A stretch of DNA of 64,000 bases from Chloroflexota bacterium (lineage in GTDB: Bacteria; Chloroflexota; Dehalococcoidia; Bin125): NCBI GenBank assembly GCA_003228175.2, contig QGNQ01000001.1, positions 1-64,000 of the forward strand, read 5' to 3'. The position numbers and the translations under genes were made by a program. Shown here one piece after another: positions 34,494 through 42,814 of this stretch. Positions within the stretch are counted from its first letter, which is position 1, and each line of letters begins with the position of its first letter. A model generated the notes under the pieces. It ran no database searches and was not told the origin of the DNA. It was given only the letters and a program-made list of their open reading frames with translations.

Positions 34494-37400
34494 TCATACG
34501 GCGAGTCGCAGTGCGCGCGTGATCGACTCGCGGATGAACAGTCGCCAGGCGACGGCGACGCCCACGCCGAGCACTCCCACCAAGACGAGATACGAGATGC
34601 CGACCGTGGACCAGTCCGTGGTCAGCAGGAAGGGCGGCAGCACCCGGTCGCCTTCTTCATTGACTTCCAGAAAGCGCAGCATCAGCCGGCCAATGCGGTC
34701 GCCCAGGAACGTGCCCAGCCCCAGCCCAACGATCGCGACGATGCTGTATTCGACGATCAGCTGGGCCAGCAGGCTGCCGCGGCCAATGCCCAGTGTGCGC
34801 AGCACGGCCATCTCCAGCATCCGCTCATGCGCCGTGAAGATGACGCTGACCAGAAACGCCACAATGATCAGGATGCCGACCGCGATGAAGGAGACCAGCA
34901 GGATGCCGCTGCCCCCGGCCGCGACCAGGGGATCGTCGGCGGCCGCGTCGACCTGCGCGGGCTGATCGGTCACCCCCAGCCCGTTGCCCAGCGCCGTCAG
35001 CGCCAGGATGGTGCGCTCACGCAGGCCCGGATCGCTGGGACCGTTCACCCAGACCTCGCTGATCGTGACGCCGTCGCGGAAGGTCAGCGTGGATCCCACG
35101 TGGTAGAGGTCGGCCACGTCCGCGATGAGGAAGCCAGCCTCATCGTTGGGATCCAAGGTGGGGAAGAAGTCGACGGCATCGATGATGCGCACGTCGATAC
35201 TGAAGGCGCCCAGCCGGAAGGGCGCAAGATCGCCCACAGCCAAGGCGTGGGCGCGCAGGAAGGACGTGCTGGCGACCACGTTGAGGGCGCAAACGCCATC
35301 CCCGTCGCAGAGGTTGGGAGCGGGCAGGTAGAGCCCGCGACGGCCGGGGGAAACGCCGGGCGTCCAGCGGTACTCCATTGCGCCGTTGCCCGTTCGCGCC
35401 ACGCCGTCTGTGCGCCGTTCGAAGCTGTCCGCGGCGTCGGCGGCGCTGAGCGGCTGCAGCCGCCAGGGTCTCGCGCCGGACTCGAAGCCCTCCAACAGCA
35501 CGCGTTCCCCGTCCGTAGTGATCGCCGTGAGATCGTCGATCAGGACCGTGCCCGATTCCGAGATGCTGCGATTCTGCGCCTCCGTATAGGTGATGGCGTG
35601 GAGCGTGAACGGTGGTTGCGCGCGTAGCACCACGGATCGGTCCAGGGCCGGACCGCGCAACTCCTCCCAGGCGCCGCTCGTCTCGGGCGTGCCCAGCAGG
35701 GCGCGGAAGAATCGACCGTCCGCATCGCGAATCTGGAGCCAGAACGTGAGGTCCGTGCGCTCCTCGCTGACCTGCACGGCGATGCTGAGCTCGGCGGCGT
35801 CGTCCGGGATCGCGATCCCGCCCAGGCTGGGCGACGGCGCAAGTCGCGGCAGCATCTCGGCCGGCGGCCGCTCCGTGAAGTCGTCGCGGAACCAGAGGAA
35901 CGACGCAGCCCGCGCGCTTTCCAGGCCCAGGAGTTGCACCCGGCCGCTGACGCCGCCGCTTCCGGTGCGGGAGATGTTGCCCAAGCGGCGGATGGCGAGC
36001 GCGGAAGGGCTGTTGCCAGGGAGCGTGGCGAGTTGCTGCCGCAGGACCCCGGGTGGTTGCGGATCGAGAAAGACGCGGAGGTCGGCGCCGGCGACGTAGC
36101 GCTCCCGCTCCTCGAATGAGCGCTCCACGGTGCCCCCGTACGACGCCGCGAAGGTGCCCAGCGCCGCCGCCAGCATCAGCAGCAGGCTGAGCCGAGCGAT
36201 GGGTCCGGGGTTGCGGACGGCCTGTCGCAGCGCCGCCGCGATCGGCATCGCGATGCGGTCGCGCGTGAGCCAGGCGATGCCGCGCAGGACCACGGGCAGC
36301 AGCCGCAGCACCAACACGATCGCGATCAGGCCGATCAGCGCCGGCGCGATCAGCACGAGCGGGTCCGTCGCGAGGCCGCCCACGGTGTCGCGCGTGAAGA
36401 CCGCGTCGCGCGCGGAGACCGCCCAGACCAAGAAGCCCGCCACCGCCAGGAAGGCGATGTCCAAGTAGTAGCGCTGAATCACCGAGGCGCCGGCGGGCCG
36501 GGCCGCCACATAGCGCGCGGCGCCGGGCCGGACGTGGGCCGCCACTGTGACCGGGATCAGCACCGCCGCGACAGCGATCGCCGCGCCGGCCAGCGCCAGC
36601 GCCCAGGCCTGCGGCGTAAGCGCCATCGGAATCCAGTCGTTGCCGGTGACGTCCTCGAACGCGCCCAGAAAGCCAAGCGCGCTAATCGCGCCCGCCGCGA
36701 TCAGCGGCGCAACGACAGCGGCCAGCAGCACGATCGGCGTGAGCTGCACCACGTACAGCCCCAGCACCTGGATCAGCGAAGCGCCGCGGCCGCGCAGCAG
36801 GATGATCTCGTCCGTCTCGCGGCTGATCAGCAGCCGCGCCATGACGACGATGAAGAAGAAGACGATCGCAATCACCTGGATGAGGATCAACAGGATCGGC
36901 ACGACGCTGAAATCGCGTTGCTCCTCGAAGCGAGTGAGCGCGTTCTCCAGGCGCGTCGAGACCGTGCCGCCCACCGTCGTCACGTCGTCGCGCAGGGCCT
37001 CCACGCGCGCGATGTCGGCGGGGATGCCAACGCTGTCGAACGCCGCGATGGGCACGAGATCCTGCACGCGTGACCGCACCCCGTAGCCGGGCATGAACTG
37101 GGCCAGCGTTTGGCTGAAGGCGTCGGAATGCACGAACAACGCGGCCCCGGAGAAGAGGCCGAAGTGCGCCGTCGGGATGGGCGACCTGAGCGAGACGATG
37201 CTTGCGCTCCAGAACGGGTCGTCCGGATTCGCCGCCTCGAAGATGCCGACCACTTCAATCGGGATGCGCAGCGTCACGATCGCGCTGGTCTCGCAGGGCT
37301 CCGCATTGGGCGGCGGGCTTCCGTCGGGCAGCGGCGGCTCGCGGTCGCACTCGTCGTACGCGTCCGCGATTGTGATCGTGTCGCCCACAGACAGACCCGC

Positions 37401-37925
37401 GAAATCGGCATGCCGCCGCGGCACTGCCACCTCAATCGGGCCGTCCAGCTGCACCAGGCCGATCTCGGGGTTGAAGCGCAGCGAGGGGAGTTCGGGCGCG
37501 CGCCCTTCGAAGACCGCGTGCGATTCCCAGCCCTCAATGGCGGAGAAGCCCGCGGAGAGGTTGACGTTGGGCCCCAGGTCGTTGCCGCCCAAGAGATGAA
37601 ATTCACCCACGTACTGCGCGCGGACGCGCGTGCCCGGCGTCGCCAGGTCGCCGAAGTGCGCGTCCAGGCTGGCCTCGACGAAGTCCAGCACCGCATCGTT
37701 GCGCTCGCCGCCCAGCAGCGCCGGCGCAACGTTCACCTGCACGGTCGCCGTCTCGCCGGTCGCGCGACGCAGGTCGAAGTCGAGGCCCAGATCCGTCAGC
37801 GCGCGCGTGTAGAGCGTCGTGGAGGCCATCAGCACGCTGGCGATGAGGATGCCGAAGCCAACGACGCTGAGCAGCCGCCAGTTCGCGCGCGCGCGGAGGT
37901 AGAGGAGTCGGAGGGTAGTTTTCAC
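34494..37925 (-). CDS. Giant FtsX/MacB-type ABC permease, paralogue
   Basis: A 1,143-residue protein with the same architecture as the 30000-33389 permease: helix 1 (LLSVVGFGILIASVLMASTTLY), a first extracytoplasmic domain (about 45-330) with an FEAANPDDPFWS block matching SRVDPSDEYWG in the paralogue, helices (PILLILIQVIAIVFFFIVVM), and a second half beginning near LRQAVRNPGPIARLSLLLML. The jelly-roll-like segment is at about 703-815 (TFWLQIRDADGRFFRALLG ... SGTVLIDDLTAI), followed by C-terminal helices (SGILLVSFIAVGILIIVAFL, LRTLGIGRGSLLAQ). It has no ATPase of its own next to it and may share the two downstream, making a heterodimeric exporter. It is convergent with the small anchored pair. 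Confidence 0.85.
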   Translation of the reverse strand: MKTTLRLLYLRARANWRLLSVVGFGILIASVLMASTTLYTRALTDLGLDFDLRRATGETATVQVNVAPALLGGERNDAVLDFVEASLDAHFGDLATPGTRVRAQYVGEFHLLGGNDLGPNVNLSAGFSAIEGWESHAVFEGRAPELPSLRFNPEIGLVQLDGPIEVAVPRRHADFAGLSVGDTITIADAYDECDREPPLPDGSPPPNAEPCETSAIVTLRIPIEVVGIFEAANPDDPFWSASIVSLRSPIPTAHFGLFSGAALFVHSDAFSQTLAQFMPGYGVRSRVQDLVPIAAFDSVGIPADIARVEALRDDVTTVGGTVSTRLENALTRFEEQRDFSVVPILLILIQVIAIVFFFIVVMARLLISRETDEIILLRGRGASLIQVLGLYVVQLTPIVLLAAVVAPLIAAGAISALGFLGAFEDVTGNDWIPMALTPQAWALALAGAAIAVAAVLIPVTVAAHVRPGAARYVAARPAGASVIQRYYLDIAFLAVAGFLVWAVSARDAVFTRDTVGGLATDPLVLIAPALIGLIAIVLVLRLLPVVLRGIAWLTRDRIAMPIAAALRQAVRNPGPIARLSLLLMLAAALGTFAASYGGTVERSFEERERYVAGADLRVFLDPQPPGVLRQQLATLPGNSPSALAIRRLGNISRTGSGGVSGRVQLLGLESARAASFLWFRDDFTERPPAEMLPRLAPSPSLGGIAIPDDAAELSIAVQVSEERTDLTFWLQIRDADGRFFRALLGTPETSGAWEELRGPALDRSVVLRAQPPFTLHAITYTEAQNRSISESGTVLIDDLTAITTDGERVLLEGFESGARPWRLQPLSAADAADSFERRTDGVARTGNGAMEYRWTPGVSPGRRGLYLPAPNLCDGDGVCALNVVASTSFLRAHALAVGDLAPFRLGAFSIDVRIIDAVDFFPTLDPNDEAGFLIADVADLYHVGSTLTFRDGVTISEVWVNGPSDPGLRERTILALTALGNGLGVTDQPAQVDAAADDPLVAAGGSGILLVSFIAVGILIIVAFLVSVIFTAHERMLEMAVLRTLGIGRGSLLAQLIVEYSIVAIVGLGLGTFLGDRIGRLMLRFLEVNEEGDRVLPPFLLTTDWSTVGISYLVLVGVLGVGVAVAWRLFIRESITRALRLAV

Positions 37926-38017
37926 TCAGGTCCCGTGTCGGCGGGCCTGAGTGTATCGCCACGTCGGTCTAGAGGGGCGGGCGCGCGACGGCTCCCGGGA
38001 GAGCAGTCGCCGCGGAG

Positions 38018-38052
38018 CGGGCTAGAGAACCGCCGTGGGGCGGGCTAGAGAA
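38018..38052. repeat. 12-bp direct repeat at a gene end
   Basis: CGGGCTAGAGAA occurs at 38018-38029 and 38041-38052. The second copy contains the stop codon of the membrane-protein gene; the first lies just beyond it. Confidence 0.7.
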
Positions 38053-38527
38053 AGGCCTCGTAGAGCCCGCCCACCGCGACGCCGAAGAGCAAGTGCAGCA
38101 TCAGGAAGCCCATCGCCGTCATCGGTCCCATGTTGAGCGCAAAGGGGCCCGGGTTCTCCATCTCCCCCTTAGCGACGAGCGGGTGCAGGAGCGGCATCAT
38201 GCCCATCATCATGCCGCTGATTACCCAGTGGCCCAGGCCGAAGAGCAGCCCCCACAGCACCAGGTCGGCGTTGATGCCAGTCACCTCAAACAGCCCCACG
38301 TGCACGAAAGCGAAGAGCACGCTGGCGCCCGCGTGCATCATCCCGCCGGCCAGGTAGGCGGCGGGGAGCGGCAGGCGCATGGGCGTCATCGTCCCCAGCA
38401 GCAGCAGCAGGTCCATGCGCATCTGCTGGGGCGCCATCGCCCGGCCCATGTACAGCGGCACCACCATGATCAGCCCACCCAGCAGTCCCGCCCCAATGAT
38501 CGCCGCGACATCGTATTCAAGGTCCAT
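38045..38527 (-). CDS. Methionine-rich small membrane protein, unknown function
   Basis: A 160-residue protein with four hydrophobic segments: AAIIGAGLLGGLIMVVPLYM, AYLAGGMMHAGASVLFAFVH, LVLWGLLFGLGHWVISGMM and MGFLMLHLLFGVAVGGLY. Many Met residues and His residues face the membrane (MMHAG, GHWVISGMMMGMMPLLHP), which could bind metal or heme, but no family was recognised. It is divergent from uppP with a Crp-like palindrome between them. Confidence 0.72.
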   Translation of the reverse strand: MDLEYDVAAIIGAGLLGGLIMVVPLYMGRAMAPQQMRMDLLLLLGTMTPMRLPLPAAYLAGGMMHAGASVLFAFVHVGLFEVTGINADLVLWGLLFGLGHWVISGMMMGMMPLLHPLVAKGEMENPGPFALNMGPMTAMGFLMLHLLFGVAVGGLYEAFL

Positions 38528-38583
38528 CAGCCCGCCCCCGCTTCCCTCTGAGTCGAGGCTAGAGAGGCGGCGGCGTCGCGACC

Positions 38584-38597
38584 GTGACGCTCGTCAC
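38584..38597. promoter_or_regulatory. Crp/Fnr-like palindrome
   Basis: GTGA-CGCTCG-TCAC matches the core spacing of Crp/Fnr sites and lies in the divergent region between the membrane-protein gene (start 38527) and uppP (start 38708). A Crp/Fnr regulator is encoded at 20210-21010. One such 8-base match in 64 kb is not unlikely by chance. Confidence 0.25.
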
Positions 38598-38707
38598 GTG
38601 TCGGGGTCGGATCGCACCACGACTCGGGCGCCGAACGCAAGACCCCCCCCGATGGCCCCAGCGCGACCGCCGCGCGACGATAGGCCCCGAGAGGGGCGCC
38701 ACGATCG

Positions 38708-39535
38708 ATGTCCATTCTTGAAGTCGTCGCGCTCGCGATCGTGCAGGGCCTGACGGAGTTCCTGCCCATCAGCAGCAGCGGTCACATCGTCCTGGGCGTC
38801 TGGGTCCTGGATATCGAAGACCCGGGCGTCGCCTTCGACGTGGCCGTGCACCTGGGCACGCTGTCGGCCGTGCTCGTCGCCTTCCGACGCGAGTTCTGGT
38901 CGATCGCCCGGGAGCTGCTGCCCGCCGGCCGCGGCCCCACGGTCGCCCGGGCGGACGGCATCTCCGGCCCGCGCCGGCTCCAACTGCTGGTCATCGCTTC
39001 CATCCCGCTGGCGATCGTGGGGCTGGCGATTCGCGACGAACTCGACGGGGAGCTGCGTGACCCCACCTGGGTTGGCGTCTTCCTGATCGGCACGGGCGTG
39101 ATGCTCTGGGCGGCCGATCGCTTTGGGCGACGCCAGCGCGACTTGGAGTCGATCGGCCCGGGCGACGCCCTGCGCGTCGGCATCATGCAGGCGTTCGCGG
39201 TCCTGCCCGGGGTCTCACGCTCAGGGATGTGTATGGCGGCCGGGATGCTCGAGCATCTATCGCGCGAGAGCGCGGCGCTGTTCGCCTTCTACCTGGCCGC
39301 GCCGGCGATAGGCGGCGCGGGGTTGTGGGCGGCCTACAAGCTGGCGACGGATGGGGCCGAGGCAGGCGTCAGCCTGGGCGAGATGGCGCTGGGTGCGGCC
39401 GTCTCATTCATTGTGGCGCTCGTCGCGATTCGAGCGCTGCTGGCGCTGGTGCGCATGCATTCACTGCGGGTGTTCGTCGTCTACTGCCTGTTGGCGGGCA
39501 CGGCAGTGCTCATCGCGCGGGCGTCTGGGCTCTGA
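38708..39535 (+). CDS. uppP: Undecaprenyl-diphosphatase
   Basis: A 275-residue inner-membrane enzyme (BacA type) that dephosphorylates undecaprenyl diphosphate, recycling the lipid carrier of cell-wall synthesis; it can confer bacitracin tolerance. Both signatures are present: QGLTEFLPISSSGHIVLG near residue 14 and LPGVSRSGMCMAAGML near residue 165. About eight hydrophobic segments and the length are typical. The presence of this enzyme fits an organism with a lipid II-type wall. Confidence 0.96.
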   Translation: MSILEVVALAIVQGLTEFLPISSSGHIVLGVWVLDIEDPGVAFDVAVHLGTLSAVLVAFRREFWSIARELLPAGRGPTVARADGISGPRRLQLLVIASIPLAIVGLAIRDELDGELRDPTWVGVFLIGTGVMLWAADRFGRRQRDLESIGPGDALRVGIMQAFAVLPGVSRSGMCMAAGMLEHLSRESAALFAFYLAAPAIGGAGLWAAYKLATDGAEAGVSLGEMALGAAVSFIVALVAIRALLALVRMHSLRVFVVYCLLAGTAVLIARASGL

Positions 39536-39551
39536 GCCGGGACATCGTCAA

Positions 39552-40361
39552 CTAGGACGCGCTCTCTGCCAGCAAGAACGCGGCGATGCGCGGCAGGGCG
39601 GCGGGGTCCTGGCGCAGGAAGGCGTGGCCGCCGTCGAACATCGCCAGCTCGGCCTGGGGGATCTGGCGGCAGAGGGCGTCTTGATTGGCGGGTGGGGCAA
39701 TGCCGTCGAAGCGGCCGCCGCAGACCAGCACGGGCATGCGGAGCTCCGGCAGGCGGTCGTACGCATCGAGTTGGGCGCGCGCTTGCAGCTGGGCGGTCGC
39801 CCCGATCGCCCGGCGCGGTTCCTTGGCGCTGACGGCCGCGTTGGCCAGCGCCTCGAGCCGCAGCGCCTCGACCTGGTCCGGGTGCGCGTCCTGCCAGGCC
39901 TGATCGCGGCGAGTGTCGGAGATGGGCAGCAGGTGGTCGAAACGGTCCTCGGGGCTGAGGCCGTCGAGCGTATGTAGCGGGTAGGAGGCGCGGCCGGCCC
40001 CGCCGCTGGAGGTGCAGTTGAGCACCAGCCGGTCGACGCGCTGGGGATGCCGCAGTGCCAGCACCTGCGCCACCATGCCGCCGAAGGAGGTCCCCATCAC
40101 GGCGCAGTGGTCCCACTCCAGCGTGTCCAGCAGGGCCGCGGCGTCGTCCGCGTAGTCCTCCATCGTGTAGGGCGGATCGGGGATCGTGGTCCGGCCCAGC
40201 CCGCGCTGGTCGTACTGCAGCAGCGTGAACTGCTGGGCGAGCGGGCCCACGTTGCCGGCGCGTCGCAGGTCACCGCCGGTACCGCTGATCGCGAGCAGGC
40301 GCGGCCCCTGCCCCTGCATTTCGACGTACATGCGCAGGTCACCAACGTCGGCGAAGGGCAT
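39552..40361 (-). CDS. Alpha/beta-fold hydrolase
   Basis: A 269-residue serine hydrolase. Oxyanion region ISGTGGDLRRAGN, nucleophile elbow CAVMGTSFGGMVAQVLAL (Ser of G-T-S-F-G), acid in VCGGRFDGIAPP and His in AMFDGGHAFLRQ. It resembles enol-lactonase/epoxide-hydrolase-like enzymes (PcaD-type layout) but the substrate is open. Convergent with uppP (16-bp gap), and followed upstream on the same strand by the E2-like gene. Confidence 0.92.
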   Translation of the reverse strand: MPFADVGDLRMYVEMQGQGPRLLAISGTGGDLRRAGNVGPLAQQFTLLQYDQRGLGRTTIPDPPYTMEDYADDAAALLDTLEWDHCAVMGTSFGGMVAQVLALRHPQRVDRLVLNCTSSGGAGRASYPLHTLDGLSPEDRFDHLLPISDTRRDQAWQDAHPDQVEALRLEALANAAVSAKEPRRAIGATAQLQARAQLDAYDRLPELRMPVLVCGGRFDGIAPPANQDALCRQIPQAELAMFDGGHAFLRQDPAALPRIAAFLLAESAS

Positions 40362-40398
40362 CGGTCTCTCCAGGCGCGGACGCTCGCAGGTCGACGGA

Positions 40399-41610
40399 TC
40401 AGGCCAGAAGCAGTCGTGCGGGCTGCTCCAAATATTGCCGCAGGCTCGCCAGGAAGTCCACTGCCGCGGCTGTCTCGATAGAGGGCGCGGTCACGAGGCT
40501 GAGCGTCAGGAAGGCGCGGCGCTCGATCCCCGATGCGCCGGCGAACGACGGCCGCTGCGCGACGCGCCCCAATCCCAGGCTCGCGATGGATGAGGCGGGC
40601 AGGACGGGCGTCACGGCGTCGATCCCCCGCGACCCGAGATCAACGATCGTGAAGCGCTCGGGGTCCGTCGCGTCTCCATCGCCAGCGGCGTTCAGGCGGG
40701 AGACGAGCGCCTCCAGGGGCAGGGCGTCGGCGTCGTTGATGGTGCTGCTGACCAGCGAACCCCCGTCGAAGAACTCGAAGCTGATTCGCACGCCCGACGC
40801 CTCCGCCTGCCCCGACGCGCGCAGCAGGGCTGGATCGCCGCGTAGCGCCAGGGCGACGGCGCGAATGACGAGGTGGCCGGGCGTTGGCCGTCGGTCGTGT
40901 TCCGCCCAGACCTCTTCGAGTTCGCCGATCAGGGCCGCCGCGCGGGTGAAGTCGACCTCCAGGCTGAGGACCAACTGCCCGGGCACGAGGCGCGGCTCGG
41001 CGATCTCGGTGCTGGGCATGGGATCGTCGTCGCGCGTCAGCCCGGCTTCGCGGGCGCTGCGCAGGGCCTCAGCGCTGGCGTTGGCCGGAGCGAGTCCGCC
41101 GGTCGCGTGAGGCGGGCCGGCCTGCGCAGCACGAACGACATCGTCACGCAGGACCCGACCGCCCAGCCCGCTGCCGCTCACCGCGCTCAAGTCAATCTGG
41201 TGCTCCACGGCGAGGCGCTTCACAGCAGGGGAGACGCGCCCGGTGTCGGTCGTGGCCACGGGCAGGGGGACGGACAGAGGGGCCGCGTCTGGCGCGGCGA
41301 GATCGATCGCCGCCGCGACGGGCGCCGATGCGCCCACTTGGATCGGCGGCTGCTCACCGGCGGCGAGCAGATACGCGACGACATCGCCCGCGTTGGGCGT
41401 CGCGCCGCTCTGCGCGATCACGTGCAGCCGCCCCGACGCTTCGGCAACGACTTCCGAGAGCCCCTGCGCCGTCGCGACGGAGAACAGCCGCGCTCCGCGG
41501 CTGACCCAGGCGCCGGGCTCCACGTGCCATTGCTGGATGGTGCACTTCGCGCCGGGCAGGCCCGGTGGTGGGGTGGGTCCGAGCGTGGGCAGGACGACCG
41601 CAGACGGCAT
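40399..41610 (-). CDS. Degenerate E2-like (lipoyl-domain acyltransferase) protein
   Basis: A 403-residue protein with the three parts of a 2-oxoacid dehydrogenase E2: an N-terminal lipoyl-domain-like part (1-83, beginning MPSAVVLPTLG), a peripheral-subunit-binding domain (about 128-165, RVSPAVKRLAVEHQIDLSAV) and a C-terminal catalytic-fold part (about 205-403). The lipoyl site is altered: the usual ETDKA reads ATAQG, so the lipoyl Lys is Gln49. The C-terminal HRxxDG active-site motif is also missing (LTLSLVTAPSIETAAAVDFL). It is therefore unlikely to be a working E2; a structural or regulatory role is possible. No E1 or E3 genes are adjacent. Confidence 0.78.
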   Translation of the reverse strand: MPSAVVLPTLGPTPPPGLPGAKCTIQQWHVEPGAWVSRGARLFSVATAQGLSEVVAEASGRLHVIAQSGATPNAGDVVAYLLAAGEQPPIQVGASAPVAAAIDLAAPDAAPLSVPLPVATTDTGRVSPAVKRLAVEHQIDLSAVSGSGLGGRVLRDDVVRAAQAGPPHATGGLAPANASAEALRSAREAGLTRDDDPMPSTEIAEPRLVPGQLVLSLEVDFTRAAALIGELEEVWAEHDRRPTPGHLVIRAVALALRGDPALLRASGQAEASGVRISFEFFDGGSLVSSTINDADALPLEALVSRLNAAGDGDATDPERFTIVDLGSRGIDAVTPVLPASSIASLGLGRVAQRPSFAGASGIERRAFLTLSLVTAPSIETAAAVDFLASLRQYLEQPARLLLA

Positions 41611-41717
41611 GACGCCTCCTGGAGTCCGACCCCCGCACGACGATACCAGCGCCGGTCGGGGCGTTGCATCATGCTGGGTCCGGGCGCGGATCGGGTGGGG
41701 CGTATTCCGGCGGGGCG

Positions 41718-42755
41718 TTAGGGCAGGCGCGGCGCAACCTCGTCCGCGAAGAGCCGCATCGAGGCCAGCACCCGCTCGTGCGGGATGCGCCCACCGAAGG
41801 CGAACCAGGCCATCAGGTGGCCGAAGCCGTGGCAGTCATGCAGGGCCGTCAGCCGCTCCACGACGCGGTCCGGATCGCCTACGGCGCTGTCGCTCGTGAT
41901 CGACTCCTCGAACGTGATCGAGCCGAAACGCTCGGCAAGCGGGACGCGTCGGGTGGAGCCGTCCGGATTGCCCGTCAGTCCGGCCCGAATCACGCGCGCG
42001 ACCTCCCGGTAGTAGCTGAGGTGCGATGCCTCCGCGTCGCGTTCGGCCAGCTCGTTCGATTCGGCGACGTGGACGGGCGCCATCAGCGCGATGTCTCCGG
42101 CCGGGGCGTTGGGCCGGGCGGATCGGTAACGTCGGCTGCGGGCGCTGATCTGATCGGGTGTCGCCGTGAGGGTCGACATCATCACGGGGATGTCGAGCGC
42201 GATCGCGGTCTCCACCGATTCGTCGCTGTTCGCCGCCATCAACAGCGGCGGGTGCGGTTGCTGCAACGGCTTCGGCACCACGTTGACGTTCTCATAGCTG
42301 AAGTGCGCGCCCGTAAAGCTGAACGGCTCCGGGCCCCAGGCCCGGCGTACGATCTCCAGCGACTCCTCGAAGCGGGACTGCCGCTCATCCAGCGCACGGC
42401 CGAAGCCGGCGTAGTGCTGCGGGATGCTGCCGCGTCCCACACCGAGCCGCAAGCGGCCCCGGCTGAGCTGGTCCAGCATCGCCGTCTCTTCCGCCAGGCG
42501 CAGGGGGTCGTGCAGGGGCAGCAGCGAGACCGCCGTGCCGATGCCGATACGTTGGGTCCGTTGCGTAGCGGCGGCGGCGACCAGGAACGGCGACGGCATG
42601 ACGCCGTAGTTGGCCTCGAAGTGCAGCTCCGCCAGCCAGGCCACCTGGAAACCAAGGCGGTCGGCCAGTTCGATCTGCCGCAGCGTCTCCTCATAGCGGT
42701 CGTCCGCGCGCTGCTCGGGCCAGACGGGGAGTTGGAAGAAGAGTCCGATCTCCAT
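41718..42755 (-). CDS. LLM-class (bacterial luciferase-like) monooxygenase
   Basis: A 345-residue protein beginning MEIGLFFQLPVW, with FQVAWLAELHF, IGIGTAVSLLPLHDPLRLAEE, LDQLSRGRLRLGVGRGSIP and PHPPLLMAANSDESVETA. The ALLPLxxPLRxAE and GVGRGxxP blocks are typical of the FMN-dependent luciferase/alkane-monooxygenase-like subgroup rather than the F420 one. The ATG at 42755 is preferred to one 8 codons upstream because the barrel starts there. Next to carboxyltransferase and CoA-transferase genes, it may oxygenate a hydrophobic substrate before CoA activation (inference). Confidence 0.9.
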   Translation of the reverse strand: MEIGLFFQLPVWPEQRADDRYEETLRQIELADRLGFQVAWLAELHFEANYGVMPSPFLVAAAATQRTQRIGIGTAVSLLPLHDPLRLAEETAMLDQLSRGRLRLGVGRGSIPQHYAGFGRALDERQSRFEESLEIVRRAWGPEPFSFTGAHFSYENVNVVPKPLQQPHPPLLMAANSDESVETAIALDIPVMMSTLTATPDQISARSRRYRSARPNAPAGDIALMAPVHVAESNELAERDAEASHLSYYREVARVIRAGLTGNPDGSTRRVPLAERFGSITFEESITSDSAVGDPDRVVERLTALHDCHGFGHLMAWFAFGGRIPHERVLASMRLFADEVAPRLP

Positions 42756-42814
42756 GCGCCGGAGTCTAGACGCCCGCACCGGCAGACATCGGCGTCGCGA
42801 CGCTCGGCCCGCCG

